From Nocardia iowensis (lineage in GTDB: Bacteria; Actinomycetota; Actinomycetes; Mycobacteriales; Mycobacteriaceae), in the NCBI RefSeq assembly GCF_019222765.1, contig NZ_CP078145.1, forward strand, positions 6,138,001-6,202,000: DNA of 64,000 nt, read 5' to 3'. The notes under the pieces are model-generated. The model was not told where the DNA came from. It saw nothing but the letters and a program-made list of their open reading frames with translations, and did no database searches. The translations under genes were made by a program, and so were the position numbers. Shown here one piece after another: positions 6,947 through 15,520 of this stretch (the first letter of the stretch is position 1; the number at the start of each line of letters is the position of its first letter).

Positions 6947-7337
6947 GTCGGTGACTCCTTTTCTGTGGTGACTTTTCAGGCCAGGTCGGAGGTTTCGTCC
7001 TAGAAATGCACCTGAGCCCAACGGCAATGAACTTCAAGGCCCCCTGTCATCCAGACACAGGGCAATTGGCGTTGCGGGACCTTTACTGCTGAAATGCCTT
7101 GCGTACTAATTTTCTAGAATGCGACGCACGCAAGCAACTCGAATTTTCAACACCGTATCCCCACTTCCGAAACCGCCCGCCAGCAGCGCTGATACAACAC
7201 TGCCAGAAGCTCTTTTATGCGACTGCTCGGTTTTCAATAACCGAACTGAGGCACAACCGATTTGGCGTAGCGGTTGTGGCCGAACTCAACCAGCCGACCG
7301 CTCGGAATCGTTGAGCGGCAGGCAGTTCGGGGGATGT
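6947..7337. other. Gene-free stretch
   Basis: Contains the ribosome site and presumably the promoter of the small secreted protein. The remainder is relatively AT-rich and holds no frame I can support. It is also the region downstream of the idi gene; no clear terminator hairpin was seen. Confidence 0.5.
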
Positions 7338-7880
7338 TCACCAGTTGGGGGCGAGGCGGCGGATCTCTGGGAGCGCGGCGGCGAGTACCGTTCGGAACCA
7401 GGACGAGAAAGGTTGTTGGGCAAGCATTCTCGTCAGATCGTCCGGGCTTGCGAACAGCGTTTCGTGTACCTCGTTGGGATCGGGTTGCAACAGGTGGTCG
7501 GCGCGACCGACGTAGAGGTGGTTGTATTCCCACTCGACCAGGCCCGAGATGGTGTCGGGGTGGTTGTATGTCACGGTTCCTGCCGGTACTACCGCGGTCG
7601 GGGTGAGGCCGAGTTCTTCGTGGGTGCGCCTGGCCGCGGCAGCGGCGGGAGGCTCGCCGGGCAAGGGGTGCCCGCAGCAAGTATTGGACCAGACACCGGG
7701 TGAGTGATATTTGGTCAATGCGCGGCGTTGCAGCAGCATTCGGTCCGTTGCGTCGAACAGGAACACCGAGAACGCGCGGTGTAGTCGGCCCGGCGGCTGA
7801 TGGGCGGAAAGTTTCTCGGCGGTGCCGATGGTGGCACCATCGGGGCTGACCAGCTCCAACAGGATGGATTTGGCGGTCAC
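7338..7880 (-). CDS. idi: Isopentenyl-diphosphate delta-isomerase, type I
   Basis: A 180-aa Nudix-fold enzyme that interconverts IPP and DMAPP. Visible are the catalytic Cys in NTCCGHPLPGE (about residue 68), the Nudix-like box A..RRTHEELGL, and the second catalytic acid in EWEYNHLYVG (Glu about 116). Length matches bacterial type I IDI. GTG 7880 overlaps the upstream gene's stop by 4 nt (GTGA), so it is translationally coupled as the last gene of an eight-gene overlapping set. An idi inside such a set usually serves terpenoid production; an MEP-pathway dxs lies at 50.7 kb. Confidence 0.95.
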   Translation of the reverse strand: MTAKSILLELVSPDGATIGTAEKLSAHQPPGRLHRAFSVFLFDATDRMLLQRRALTKYHSPGVWSNTCCGHPLPGEPPAAAAARRTHEELGLTPTAVVPAGTVTYNHPDTISGLVEWEYNHLYVGRADHLLQPDPNEVHETLFASPDDLTRMLAQQPFSSWFRTVLAAALPEIRRLAPNW

Positions 7881-8515
7881 GAGGGCACCGGTGCCACCGT
7901 CGCGAGGAAGTTTCGCACATGCTGCGCATCCATGTTTCGACGCCAGGCGAGGCGGACCGGTGCCGGCGGTAGATCGTGAATAGGGATGACGCGCACCGAG
8001 TTCGGGACGAGATCGGCCAAGGACGCGAGGGAGATGTGCACGGCGTCGCTGCTCACGACCACGCCGAGCATCTCGGGGATGGAGTCGACGTGGTGGACGC
8101 GTCGAATCTGCCTGCCGCCCGGGGTAGTCCGCGGGACAACCCTGTCCCAGACCTCGACGGGCATCGAGCCGGGACGGTGGAACGACGGGTAGTCGGCGAG
8201 TTCTTCGATCGAGAGATTGGTGCGCAGCGCCAGTGGATGGTGCGCGGAAAGTATCGCGGCACGCGGGTCGAAGGCCAGCACGGGGCTCACTTCGAGGTCG
8301 GGTTCGGCGATGTCGAATTTGACGATCATGACGTCGATTTCGCCGTCGCGCAGCAGCCGGAAGGGATCGATGAGCTCGTACTCGGCTAGTTCGAAACCGT
8401 GGGCAGGGTCGTAGCCGGCGGTCTCGATGATGCGTTCGGCGATGCGGCGCGAGCCGTGGAAGCCGAAGCGAACGAGCTTTTCCACCGGCCGCAGGTGGGT
8501 CGCCGAGGTGGTCAC
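7877..8515 (-). CDS. LysR-type substrate-binding domain without DNA-binding domain
   Basis: A 212-aa protein matching only the effector-binding (periplasmic-binding-protein-like) half of LysR regulators: VRFGFHGSRRIAERII, DGEIDVMIVKF, LAFDPRAAILSAHHPLA and a second lobe with FHRPGSMPVEVWDRVV. The winged HTH that should precede it is absent, and the preceding DNA is coding in another frame, so this is not a truncation caused by the start choice. GTG 8515 overlaps the upstream stop (GTGA) and its own stop overlaps idi (GTGA). It could be a ligand-binding carrier, a sensor that works with another protein, or a domain recruited as an enzyme. Confidence 0.75.
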   Translation of the reverse strand: MTTSATHLRPVEKLVRFGFHGSRRIAERIIETAGYDPAHGFELAEYELIDPFRLLRDGEIDVMIVKFDIAEPDLEVSPVLAFDPRAAILSAHHPLALRTNLSIEELADYPSFHRPGSMPVEVWDRVVPRTTPGGRQIRRVHHVDSIPEMLGVVVSSDAVHISLASLADLVPNSVRVIPIHDLPPAPVRLAWRRNMDAQHVRNFLATVAPVPS

Positions 8516-9297
8516 GTGTCGTCTCCTCGAAAAGGGGTGGTGATGGGTGTCGAGTCCCGTCGGGTCAGGCAGGCCTGTGCCCGTAGCCGCTGGGTGTCGA
8601 CGGGGTCGGGCATCGCCCGGATCGCCGTGAACGGGCCGGGCACACCGGCCAAGGTCGGGGAGCGATGCAGTGTCAGCGTGTCGCCGGGCCGGATGTGGCG
8701 GTCCAAGACCGCCTCCACCAGTAGGTGATTGAGTGCGATGAGGCCGTCGGTGAGCCGCATGCCCGCCGTGGCGACGTGCACCTGGTGGTCGAGCGGCGCC
8801 CGCTCGGGGGCACCGGATGGCAGCTCGACCGTGCCGGACAGCGGCGGGAGGGCAGCGTCTATGTCGAAAGCGGTGAGCAGGCGGCGCAGCGTCATTGTTG
8901 CCGCGGCGGGCCTAGGTGCCAACCAGGCAGCCGATCCGTCCGGGGCGATGTAGTCGAAGGTGAAGCGGCCCACCAGGTTCGCCGGATTACCGGCGAGAAA
9001 GATGGTGCGGGTGAAACTCCGCCGCCACGCGGCCGCGGCGGCCGGGGCGAGTCCCTGCGCGAAAAGGCAGGTGCCGCGCAGCCACGCGGCCAGCTCCACC
9101 CGGCGCAGCACCACCACGGCGAGGACGTCCCCGGCTGCGGGCGGGTCCGCATCGCTGGACATCGCCGTCGCATAGGCGGACGCCAGGCCCGCCGGGTCGG
9201 CCAGGTCGAATTGTTCGGCCAGGTCCGGTCGTATGACGTTCAGGCGACGCGCCGCCGCAGCACGCAGCACGTCTTGATCTATCGCGGGCGAGGTCAT
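8512..9297 (-). CDS. Unrecognised protein of the overlapping cluster (261 aa)
   Basis: I do not recognise a family. The protein is Ala-rich, soluble, with no signal peptide or membrane segment. Stretches that could serve as search anchors are RGTCLFAQGLAP, RRSFTRTIFLAGNPANLVGR, FDYIAPDGSAAWLAPRP, and near the C-terminus VLDRHIRPGDTLTLHRSP. ATG 9297 has AGGAGG 7 nt upstream and overlaps the upstream stop codon (ATGA); a longer frame to 9507 would lie wholly inside the neighbour and is rejected. Its end overlaps the LysR-domain gene by 4 nt. Constant coupling suggests it works in the same pathway or complex as its neighbours. Confidence 0.8.
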   Translation of the reverse strand: MTSPAIDQDVLRAAAARRLNVIRPDLAEQFDLADPAGLASAYATAMSSDADPPAAGDVLAVVVLRRVELAAWLRGTCLFAQGLAPAAAAAWRRSFTRTIFLAGNPANLVGRFTFDYIAPDGSAAWLAPRPAAATMTLRRLLTAFDIDAALPPLSGTVELPSGAPERAPLDHQVHVATAGMRLTDGLIALNHLLVEAVLDRHIRPGDTLTLHRSPTLAGVPGPFTAIRAMPDPVDTQRLRAQACLTRRDSTPITTPFRGDDT

Positions 9298-10475
9298 AGG
9301 TAGACCTCCTGCAACAGTGAGCGCCGCGCGGCCGGTCGATACCGGGCCAGCAGGCGCGAAGTCAGCCGGTAGGGGTCCACATACGCGGCGTTTCCCCGGG
9401 TGGCCAGATGCTCGGCGACGAATTCCGCCGAGGTGGCGCGATCCTCGTCCCGTCCACCGGCCAGCAACCTGCGGGCCCGATCGAGGCATCCCGTCAACCG
9501 TTGCCAATCGAAGGACTGACTGCTGCTCGGACCGAGGGTCGCGATGAAATACAGCCGCACACCGAGACTCACTTCCTCACTGTCGTGTCCGGCACCCACC
9601 CGGTCGAGCAGCGCACCCAGATGAACCTCATGCCAGTCGCCGGAACGCGCCGACCGAATGTGGCCATCGATCGGCACGCGGCCGATGGTGACGCGGCGCA
9701 CCTTCGGCCCGAAGTTCTCCAGAATGCGTTGCAGCAGTTGGTAATCCGCTTCGAGTTCGGTGTCGCACAGCAGCACGACCTCGTCGTACCCACCGACCAG
9801 GGGCAGCAGTTCCCGCAACGCGCAGGCCAGATAGTTCGGGCGGCCGTCGCGTCCGACAATGCGGCGCAACGGCATCCCGAATCTCGTCGGATCGGCATAG
9901 ACGGGACCGCCATCGGCACGCATGTCCAGGCATAACCCCGAAGCGCCGAGCCGATCGATCATCGCCTCCAGGCTGAGCCCGGGCGGCTGGTGTTCGGTCA
10001 GTCCGGGGTCGTGCATGCCGAGCCGCGCGTACTGCGCGCGCCAGCGCGCGAGGAGACGGGCCGAGGCCGGATGCACCCAGCCGGACTCCTCGACCGCCGT
10101 TTCGTACGGGCGCAGCGCGGCGGGCGCGGGACGGTCCGGCGTTGCCCGGTAGCGGACGTACAGTTCGCCGATCTCGACCTCGGACATGCTCGCGTAATCG
10201 ACGTCACCGCAGGTCCGATCGAGGAATTCCCAGAAGCCCAGTGTCTGTTCGGTGACGTGATAGGCGGTCGGGCTGTACCGGTAGTCGGCGTCGGCGATGA
10301 GTGTGGTGGCCCGGTACAGCACGTCGGTCCACAGCAGCCCCTTGAGGTGGCTGGGCGTGAGCGGCTTGGTCGGCGTGATGGTGACCGGGGCGACCAGCAC
10401 CCGGGGCCGCCCCGGCCGCACGGGCAGGGGGATGTGGGTGCGAGCCGCGATCGGTGTGTGCGTCTCAATGCTCAT
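9294..10475 (-). CDS. Unrecognised protein of the overlapping cluster (393 aa)
   Basis: I cannot assign a family. It is a soluble protein with a conserved-looking core: GLCLDMRADGGPVYADPTRFG, the region DGRPNYLACALRELLPLVGG, then VVLLCDTELEADYQLLQRIL, VRRVTIGRVPIDGHIRSAR and VRLYFIATLGPSS. Alternating hydrophobic strands ending in acidic residues (YDEVVLLCDTE) resemble a Rossmann-like or nucleotidyl/glycosyl-transferase-like alpha/beta core, but this is only an impression. ATG 10475 overlaps the FAD gene by 11 nt and its stop overlaps the next start (ATGA). With the 261-aa protein it is one of two cluster members without a guessable role. Confidence 0.8.
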   Translation of the reverse strand: MSIETHTPIAARTHIPLPVRPGRPRVLVAPVTITPTKPLTPSHLKGLLWTDVLYRATTLIADADYRYSPTAYHVTEQTLGFWEFLDRTCGDVDYASMSEVEIGELYVRYRATPDRPAPAALRPYETAVEESGWVHPASARLLARWRAQYARLGMHDPGLTEHQPPGLSLEAMIDRLGASGLCLDMRADGGPVYADPTRFGMPLRRIVGRDGRPNYLACALRELLPLVGGYDEVVLLCDTELEADYQLLQRILENFGPKVRRVTIGRVPIDGHIRSARSGDWHEVHLGALLDRVGAGHDSEEVSLGVRLYFIATLGPSSSQSFDWQRLTGCLDRARRLLAGGRDEDRATSAEFVAEHLATRGNAAYVDPYRLTSRLLARYRPAARRSLLQEVYL

Positions 10476-11925
10476 GGATCAGCTCCCCCGCCAGCGCCGT
10501 TCGCACGGTGTGCAGCAATGAATCCCGGTCGAGCGCAGGTACTCCGGGCAGCTGCGGTGGCCGGGCCCGGCGTACCCGATCGCGGAACTCCGCGTCGTCG
10601 AAGACGTCCTCGGGCGGGGTCAAGCCCATAAAAGAGCGGATCAGGCCACGCCACACGAGGCCGTCGACGCGCGCGGCAGCGGAGATCTCCGTCAGTGCGG
10701 GACGGCCGTCGACTCGCTCGACGGCCTCCATTGGTGTGCCGTGGACTACGCTGCGCCACAGCGCGATACGCGCCGCGTCGTCGGCAGCCGCCTGCTGGTA
10801 CCACGGACGGAACAGCCGATCGGCGAGCAGCGCCGCCGCACGCGCCTGGCCTTCGTCGACGCGCGGCCGCGCGAGAAGCAGGTCGGCGAGTGCATAGGCA
10901 TGCGCAAGCGCCAACGACATGCCGCGCCCGTACAACGGATCGGTCACACACGCCGCGTCGCCCACCGGATACAGTCCGGCCACCGGCGGGCGATCGGTTA
11001 CCGCCAAGGCGCGCAAAGTATTCGGTGGACAGTTGATGGCCCGCACCGGGCTAATCGGCTCGGCGACACCGTCGGCCATCCATGGGGCGGTGATCGCGGT
11101 GGCGCGAGCGGCAGCGGTGAACACCGTCTCATGCCGTAGGTCACGCATGGCGGCATCCTCGGGGAGCACCGCGAGGATGATCGAGAATGTCCCGTTGTCA
11201 CCCGGATGTGCCACCGCCGCATAGTGATCGGCGACGACCCCAGCGGCATTGCCCCGGTTCAGTGGGCCGGGCCAGTCTCGACCGTTGAGCTGGTAGAACC
11301 GGCTGAATCCGCGAAATCCCGAGGGCGCCACCTGATCCGCATCCAGCTGAATGCCTGCGGCGGCCAGCCAGTCGCGTCCGGCGGCACGGCGGCCGGTGGC
11401 GTCGAGGACGACGTCGGCGGGGATTCGGCTGCCGTCGTCCAGCAGCACGCCGCTCACCCGACGCTCGGCATCGATGGCGAGACCGCGCGCGGTTACACCG
11501 TGGCGCATGCGCACCGTCGGCTGCGCGGCGGCCCTGCGAAACAGCAGCACCTCCAACGTCTTCCGACGGCAGGCGAGCGCAACCAACGCCTCGTCACCGG
11601 GTTCGGGTTCGCGGTGCGTCGCCGCCGGTGGGAGTGCCGCGAGGAGGTCGAGTGGAACGGCACCCGCCGCGAGTACGTCGTGCCACAGCGCGGGCGCCCG
11701 TTCGCGCAGGACGCCGACGCCGACCGAGGTCAGCATGTGCGGATGTTCGGCCTGCGGGACGCTGGACCGGAGCCAACGCTCCCCGGCGAGCGCGGCCGGG
11801 CCCTCCGGTGGCGCCGCGGACCGTTCGAGCACCTGAACCCGGTGTCCCCGTTCACCGAGTGCGAGTGCGGCCGCCAGTCCGGCGATGCCACCACCGACCA
11901 CTACGACAGCGGGTTTGTCCGTCAC
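10465..11925 (-). CDS. FAD-dependent oxidoreductase (geranylgeranyl-reductase/halogenase-like fold)
   Basis: A 486-aa flavoprotein. The N-terminal dinucleotide fold is clear (VVVVGGGIAGLAAALALGERG, residues about 7-27, then the ribose-binding acidic end QVLERS). A DG-type motif appears mid-protein (LDDGSRIPADVVLDATGRR) and the C-terminal FAD motif GDAACVTDPLYGRGMSLA near 330-350. This layout is that of the group containing geranylgeranyl reductases, epoxidases and flavin halogenases; I saw no WxWxIP halogenase motif. Possible roles are hydroxylation, epoxidation or double-bond reduction of a lipophilic substrate. GTG 11925 overlaps the methyltransferase stop (GTGA). Confidence 0.8.
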   Translation of the reverse strand: MTDKPAVVVVGGGIAGLAAALALGERGHRVQVLERSAAPPEGPAALAGERWLRSSVPQAEHPHMLTSVGVGVLRERAPALWHDVLAAGAVPLDLLAALPPAATHREPEPGDEALVALACRRKTLEVLLFRRAAAQPTVRMRHGVTARGLAIDAERRVSGVLLDDGSRIPADVVLDATGRRAAGRDWLAAAGIQLDADQVAPSGFRGFSRFYQLNGRDWPGPLNRGNAAGVVADHYAAVAHPGDNGTFSIILAVLPEDAAMRDLRHETVFTAAARATAITAPWMADGVAEPISPVRAINCPPNTLRALAVTDRPPVAGLYPVGDAACVTDPLYGRGMSLALAHAYALADLLLARPRVDEGQARAAALLADRLFRPWYQQAAADDAARIALWRSVVHGTPMEAVERVDGRPALTEISAAARVDGLVWRGLIRSFMGLTPPEDVFDDAEFRDRVRRARPPQLPGVPALDRDSLLHTVRTALAGELIHEH

Positions 11926-12782
11926 GACGGGAAACGCCGTCCGTGTACGAAGAACACCCGACGGACACCGGTGTCGGTCCGCGGCGGCACGGGGTCGGGC
12001 CAGCGGCCGAAATCAGCGGAAGGTTCGCCCGGCTGTACCGCGACCGCCTCGATACCGTGCCCGGCGAACAGCGCCTCGGGCTTATTGGTGCCGAACCGCC
12101 ACGGGCAGCCCCAACCCGCGAAAACGTCGAGCAGGCCACGCATCTGCGGCAACACCAGGGCATCGCTGTTGACGACATCGGCCGCCACCAGCGTGCCCGG
12201 CGCGGTCACCGACGCGACGCTGTCCAGCACGCGATGCACCGCGGACTCGGGGATGTAGTACAGCAGGCCTTCCAACAGCCACACCGACGGCCGGTCCGGG
12301 TCATAACCGGCGGCGACGAGTTCATCGGTCCAGCTGTCGGAAACCATGTCGGCGCCGATCGTCCGGCGGTCGACACTCGGAGTCGCCGCGCCGAGCAACT
12401 CCTGTTTGGCGGCGAGCACCTGCGGGCGATCGACCTCGAACACGGTGACATCGGACGGCCATTTCAGCCGGAATGCCCGCGAATCCAGCCCGGCCGGTGC
12501 GATCACCACCTGCGCCCGCGGCACCGATTCGACCGACGCCAGCAACCAGTCGTCGAAGAATCGGGTGCGGATCGCGTTGTAGTCCGGCGTGCTCGGCAGC
12601 GTGCGCGGTGCGGTCGCCGGAAAGGTGACCGCGCGAATCTCGGCCAGCAGGCTCGGGCCGATGTCCCCGGCCAGCGCCGCCGCGAACGGGTCCTCGTACA
12701 GCCGGTCGGCGCGCTGTGTCTCGGCGGCGCGTAACGCCGCGGTGAGGAAGGCGGTGCGCTCAACGGCACCCAGTTCGGTCAT
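11922..12782 (-). CDS. SAM-dependent methyltransferase, LCM/TIGR00027-like
   Basis: A 286-aa methyltransferase of the leucine carboxyl methyltransferase-like group that is greatly expanded in mycobacteria and nocardiae. Family marks: VERTAFLTAALRAAE, LYEDPFAAALAG, the SAM loop replaced by VVIAPAGLDSRAFRL, then FEVDRPQVLAAKQELL and WLLEGLLYYIPESAV. These enzymes typically methylate carboxyl or hydroxyl groups. ATG 12782 overlaps the GH3 stop (ATGA). Placed directly after an acyl-adenylating ligase, it could O-methylate the ligase product or its amino-acid part; this is inference. Confidence 0.85.
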   Translation of the reverse strand: MTELGAVERTAFLTAALRAAETQRADRLYEDPFAAALAGDIGPSLLAEIRAVTFPATAPRTLPSTPDYNAIRTRFFDDWLLASVESVPRAQVVIAPAGLDSRAFRLKWPSDVTVFEVDRPQVLAAKQELLGAATPSVDRRTIGADMVSDSWTDELVAAGYDPDRPSVWLLEGLLYYIPESAVHRVLDSVASVTAPGTLVAADVVNSDALVLPQMRGLLDVFAGWGCPWRFGTNKPEALFAGHGIEAVAVQPGEPSADFGRWPDPVPPRTDTGVRRVFFVHGRRFPS

Positions 12783-14548
12783 GGTCGTCCTCGGTTCTCT
12801 GTGTTCGTGGCGGCGACCTGAGCACTCGCCGGTTGGTTACTCCCCTGTTCACCGGTGAGGCGCTGCCACTGCTCGGGCGCCTGCCGGAAAAGCCGGTCCT
12901 TCACCTGTGTCGGGCGCACGCCCGCGGCCACATCGGCCTGCCAATCCCGGTGGAATGCCTCGGCGTCGATCGGCCGCACGGTCGGCGCGGTCAGCCGCCC
13001 GTCGGCGCGGGCCGCGCGGTAGGCGCGCGACTCGTCGGCCAGCGCTGCATCCAATTGTCCGGCCAGCCGGGCGATCTCGTCGTCGCTCCACCGCTGGTGT
13101 GTGCCGAGCGCGAACCGGTAGGCGGGCCCGGTGCCAGATAGCGAACCGGTGGATTCCGCGTCTGTGACGCGGCACGCGGCGTTGGTGACAGTCAGTCCGC
13201 CAGCGGCCAGCGCCGTTGCCAGCGCACGCACCACCTCCGCGTCGCGCAGGCGTTCACCGACCGCGTTGGATCGGCCCGCCCGTCCCGCGTACTCGACGCG
13301 CGGCACGCCGTCGACCCGATCCACCACGCGCACAACGTCTCCCACGGCGTAGCGGTAGAGGCCGCCGACGTGACTGAAGATCACGTGGTAGTCGTGGCCG
13401 GGTTCCAGGTCGTGCGCCGCCAGCGTCCTGCTGTCGGGCTCGAGATCCTGGTCGGCGGGCACGAACTCGTGCACAGCCGCGGTCACGACCAGGCTGCCCG
13501 CCCGCGGGTGTCGGCCGAGGGCTACTCCGGTCGGCCCCTCCGAGGCGGCGATCGGCGCGGGCAGCACCGTGACCGACGGGCCGAATTCCTCGCGCAGTGC
13601 GGGCAGGTACAGCGACGCCAAACCTGTTGACCAGCAGAAGATCACGCGCAGGCGGGGCCAGACATGGGCGGGCCGCAAGGTGCCGAACCAATCGGCCATC
13701 CGCTCGAGAGCGCGCGCACGATCGGGGTTCGGGGTGGTGTACGGGCGTCCGTCCACGGTGCCGTCGTGCACCTCGCGCACGATCCGTGGCCACCACTGGC
13801 GCAACTGGAACGGCACCGCCGCGACCATGGCGGGGTTGATGCCGATGATGCACTGCACGTCGGCCTCGACCGCCAACCGCAGCCGCAGATACATCTTGTG
13901 CAGGTGATCGTCCGCGTCCACCTCGACGGGCAGGCGGCTCCATGGCGCGCGCGTGCCGGGTTCGGCGGACAGCGGTTCGCCGAACCGCTCGCCGAAGTCC
14001 ACCTGACTCGCCCCGACATGCGGTCGCCCCGACGCGGTGGTCGGCGGCGCTGTCAGGGGATCGTGCTTGAGATTGAGCACCGCGTCGGCGCGACCGAGCA
14101 CCTCCGGGAAGTGCTCGGCCAGCGGCGCCCACGCGGCGTAGAAGAAGGGCAGGAAGGTCGTTCGGACGAAGCGCGGCGTGACCGGGATCTTCTTGCGGCT
14201 GCCCGTGCTGCCGCTGCTGGTGAAGAACACCGCCGGATCGTCGGCGGTGAGCAGGTTGTGCTCCCCCGCCGCCATCCGTTCGATCCAGGGCGCGTGCGCC
14301 GCGTAATCCTGCACCGGTACGGCCTTGCGGAAGTCATCGAGCGTGCGAATACCTCTGAAGCCGTGGGCTTTTCCGTACTCGGTAGCGGCGTTGAAGTCGA
14401 GCAGATCCGCGAGCACCCGCTCCGGCCAGGTGTCGGCCGCGGCGAACGCCCGCCGCAATGCGGTGCGCTCGTGGAAGACCCGCTCCCGGTAGGCCGTGAT
14501 GTGTTCCGGTGAGAATCCGCTGTCCGTTCGATGGTCAAGCAACGTCAC
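12779..14548 (-). CDS. GH3-family acyl-adenylate-forming amidosynthetase
   Basis: A 589-aa member of the GH3 (auxin-responsive) superfamily, which activates carboxylic acids with ATP and joins them to an amine, usually an amino acid. The P-loop-like motif FFTSSGSTGSRKKIPVT is at about 107-123 (plant GH3: SSGT..G..K.IP), the second adenylation motif in FCWSTGLAS near 270, and YRYAVGDVVRVVDR near 400 is the classical GH3 Y.R..GDVV signature. The C-terminal cap domain follows. GTG 14548 overlaps the upstream gene by 14 nt. Bacterial GH3 proteins are known from phytotoxin and hormone-conjugate pathways. Substrate unknown. Confidence 0.85.
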   Translation of the reverse strand: MTLLDHRTDSGFSPEHITAYRERVFHERTALRRAFAAADTWPERVLADLLDFNAATEYGKAHGFRGIRTLDDFRKAVPVQDYAAHAPWIERMAAGEHNLLTADDPAVFFTSSGSTGSRKKIPVTPRFVRTTFLPFFYAAWAPLAEHFPEVLGRADAVLNLKHDPLTAPPTTASGRPHVGASQVDFGERFGEPLSAEPGTRAPWSRLPVEVDADDHLHKMYLRLRLAVEADVQCIIGINPAMVAAVPFQLRQWWPRIVREVHDGTVDGRPYTTPNPDRARALERMADWFGTLRPAHVWPRLRVIFCWSTGLASLYLPALREEFGPSVTVLPAPIAASEGPTGVALGRHPRAGSLVVTAAVHEFVPADQDLEPDSRTLAAHDLEPGHDYHVIFSHVGGLYRYAVGDVVRVVDRVDGVPRVEYAGRAGRSNAVGERLRDAEVVRALATALAAGGLTVTNAACRVTDAESTGSLSGTGPAYRFALGTHQRWSDDEIARLAGQLDAALADESRAYRAARADGRLTAPTVRPIDAEAFHRDWQADVAAGVRPTQVKDRLFRQAPEQWQRLTGEQGSNQPASAQVAATNTENRGRP

Positions 14549-15191
14549 TGTCCTGCAATACCTTTCGTACCGCCGCCACGGTCTCGGTGACGCCGGGTTG
14601 TTCGTGCACCACGGTGACCGGCACGTCGGCTATCTCGTCGAGCATCGCCGCGCGCAGGGCGGTCTGAAAGGACGCGAAGTCCGCATACGGCTCCCCCGTC
14701 GCCGCCGCCGCGTCGCGCTGCTCCATCGGGTTCAGCCGTACGCCGAATCCCGAACGCCGCCAAGCCGTTTCGGGTGAAACATCGAGGTAGACGACGTGCT
14801 GCGGCGGCGGCAGCGTGCGCCACCAGGTGAATATCGGGTGATCGCCGGCACCGACCAGGCGGCATTTGGCCAAGATTTTGTAGTAGTACGAATCGACGAG
14901 CAGCGGCGCGCCCGGCGCGGCCGCCTGAATCCGATCGTGCAAGTGCACGACGGCGCATTGCAGCATGGCAAAAGCGAATTGGTCGGAGTACGTTCCCGGC
15001 GGTGCCGCGAGGACATCCTCGACCAGGTGCCGCCGAAGTGTGCCGAGTAACGCGTGCCGGGGGTGGAGCAGATTCTCGTCGACCGAAATCAACTGCCATT
15101 GCGAGCCGGTCGACAGCGCGGAGAGAACCGTCGACTTACCCGCGTAGTCCGGCCCGAGCAGGACGTAGAAGTCGTTGTCGCGCTTAGACAT
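14535..15191 (-). CDS. P-loop kinase-like NTPase (thymidylate-kinase-like)
   Basis: A 218-aa protein with Walker A at its N-terminus (LLGPDYAGKSTVL, residues about 10-22), an acidic strand ISVDEN, a lid-like region, PLLVDSYYYKILAKCRL that resembles the substrate-binding DR.. region of thymidylate kinases, and VVYLDVSPETAWRR like the conserved VxYLDxxPExAxxR of nucleotide kinases. A small-molecule or nucleotide kinase is therefore likely, but the usual ER/DRY motif is altered. ATG 15191 (MSKRDNDF) is chosen over a much longer frame because the leader upstream is non-protein-like; GGTGG lies just before it. First gene of the coupled set. Confidence 0.7.
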   Translation of the reverse strand: MSKRDNDFYVLLGPDYAGKSTVLSALSTGSQWQLISVDENLLHPRHALLGTLRRHLVEDVLAAPPGTYSDQFAFAMLQCAVVHLHDRIQAAAPGAPLLVDSYYYKILAKCRLVGAGDHPIFTWWRTLPPPQHVVYLDVSPETAWRRSGFGVRLNPMEQRDAAAATGEPYADFASFQTALRAAMLDEIADVPVTVVHEQPGVTETVAAVRKVLQDSDVA

Positions 15192-15520
15192 CCACCCAAC
15201 TAAGCACCCACCGAAAGGGCCGTCAACCCGGCCGGACCGCGAAACCGCATTGCCCCGATTTCTGCTGTCCCGCGAAATCCCTTCTACGTATTCGACATTC
15301 GTGTCCGGATATGGTGGTCGGCTGCGGATACTCCGCACGCACCAGTTCCGGTGTTGCGTAGTCGCCGCAATCGTGCACCGATTCTCCGGTCGGCACCTGC
15401 CGCGAAATGCAGAACGCTCCTGCGGTGGGCAGTGGCGCTTGCCTACCGGCATGCGGCGCCTGGCAGGCTGATCGGGACCGTTCACGCGGTGCGCGCGCCG
15501 CCGCCGATCGAGGAGTAGGG
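15192..15520. other. Divergent intergenic region before the eight-gene set
   Basis: About 330 bp without a gene I can support. It should contain the promoter of the eight-gene overlapping set on the minus strand and that of the small plus-strand gene at 15521. No confident -35/-10 pair or operator dyad was identified. Confidence 0.5.
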
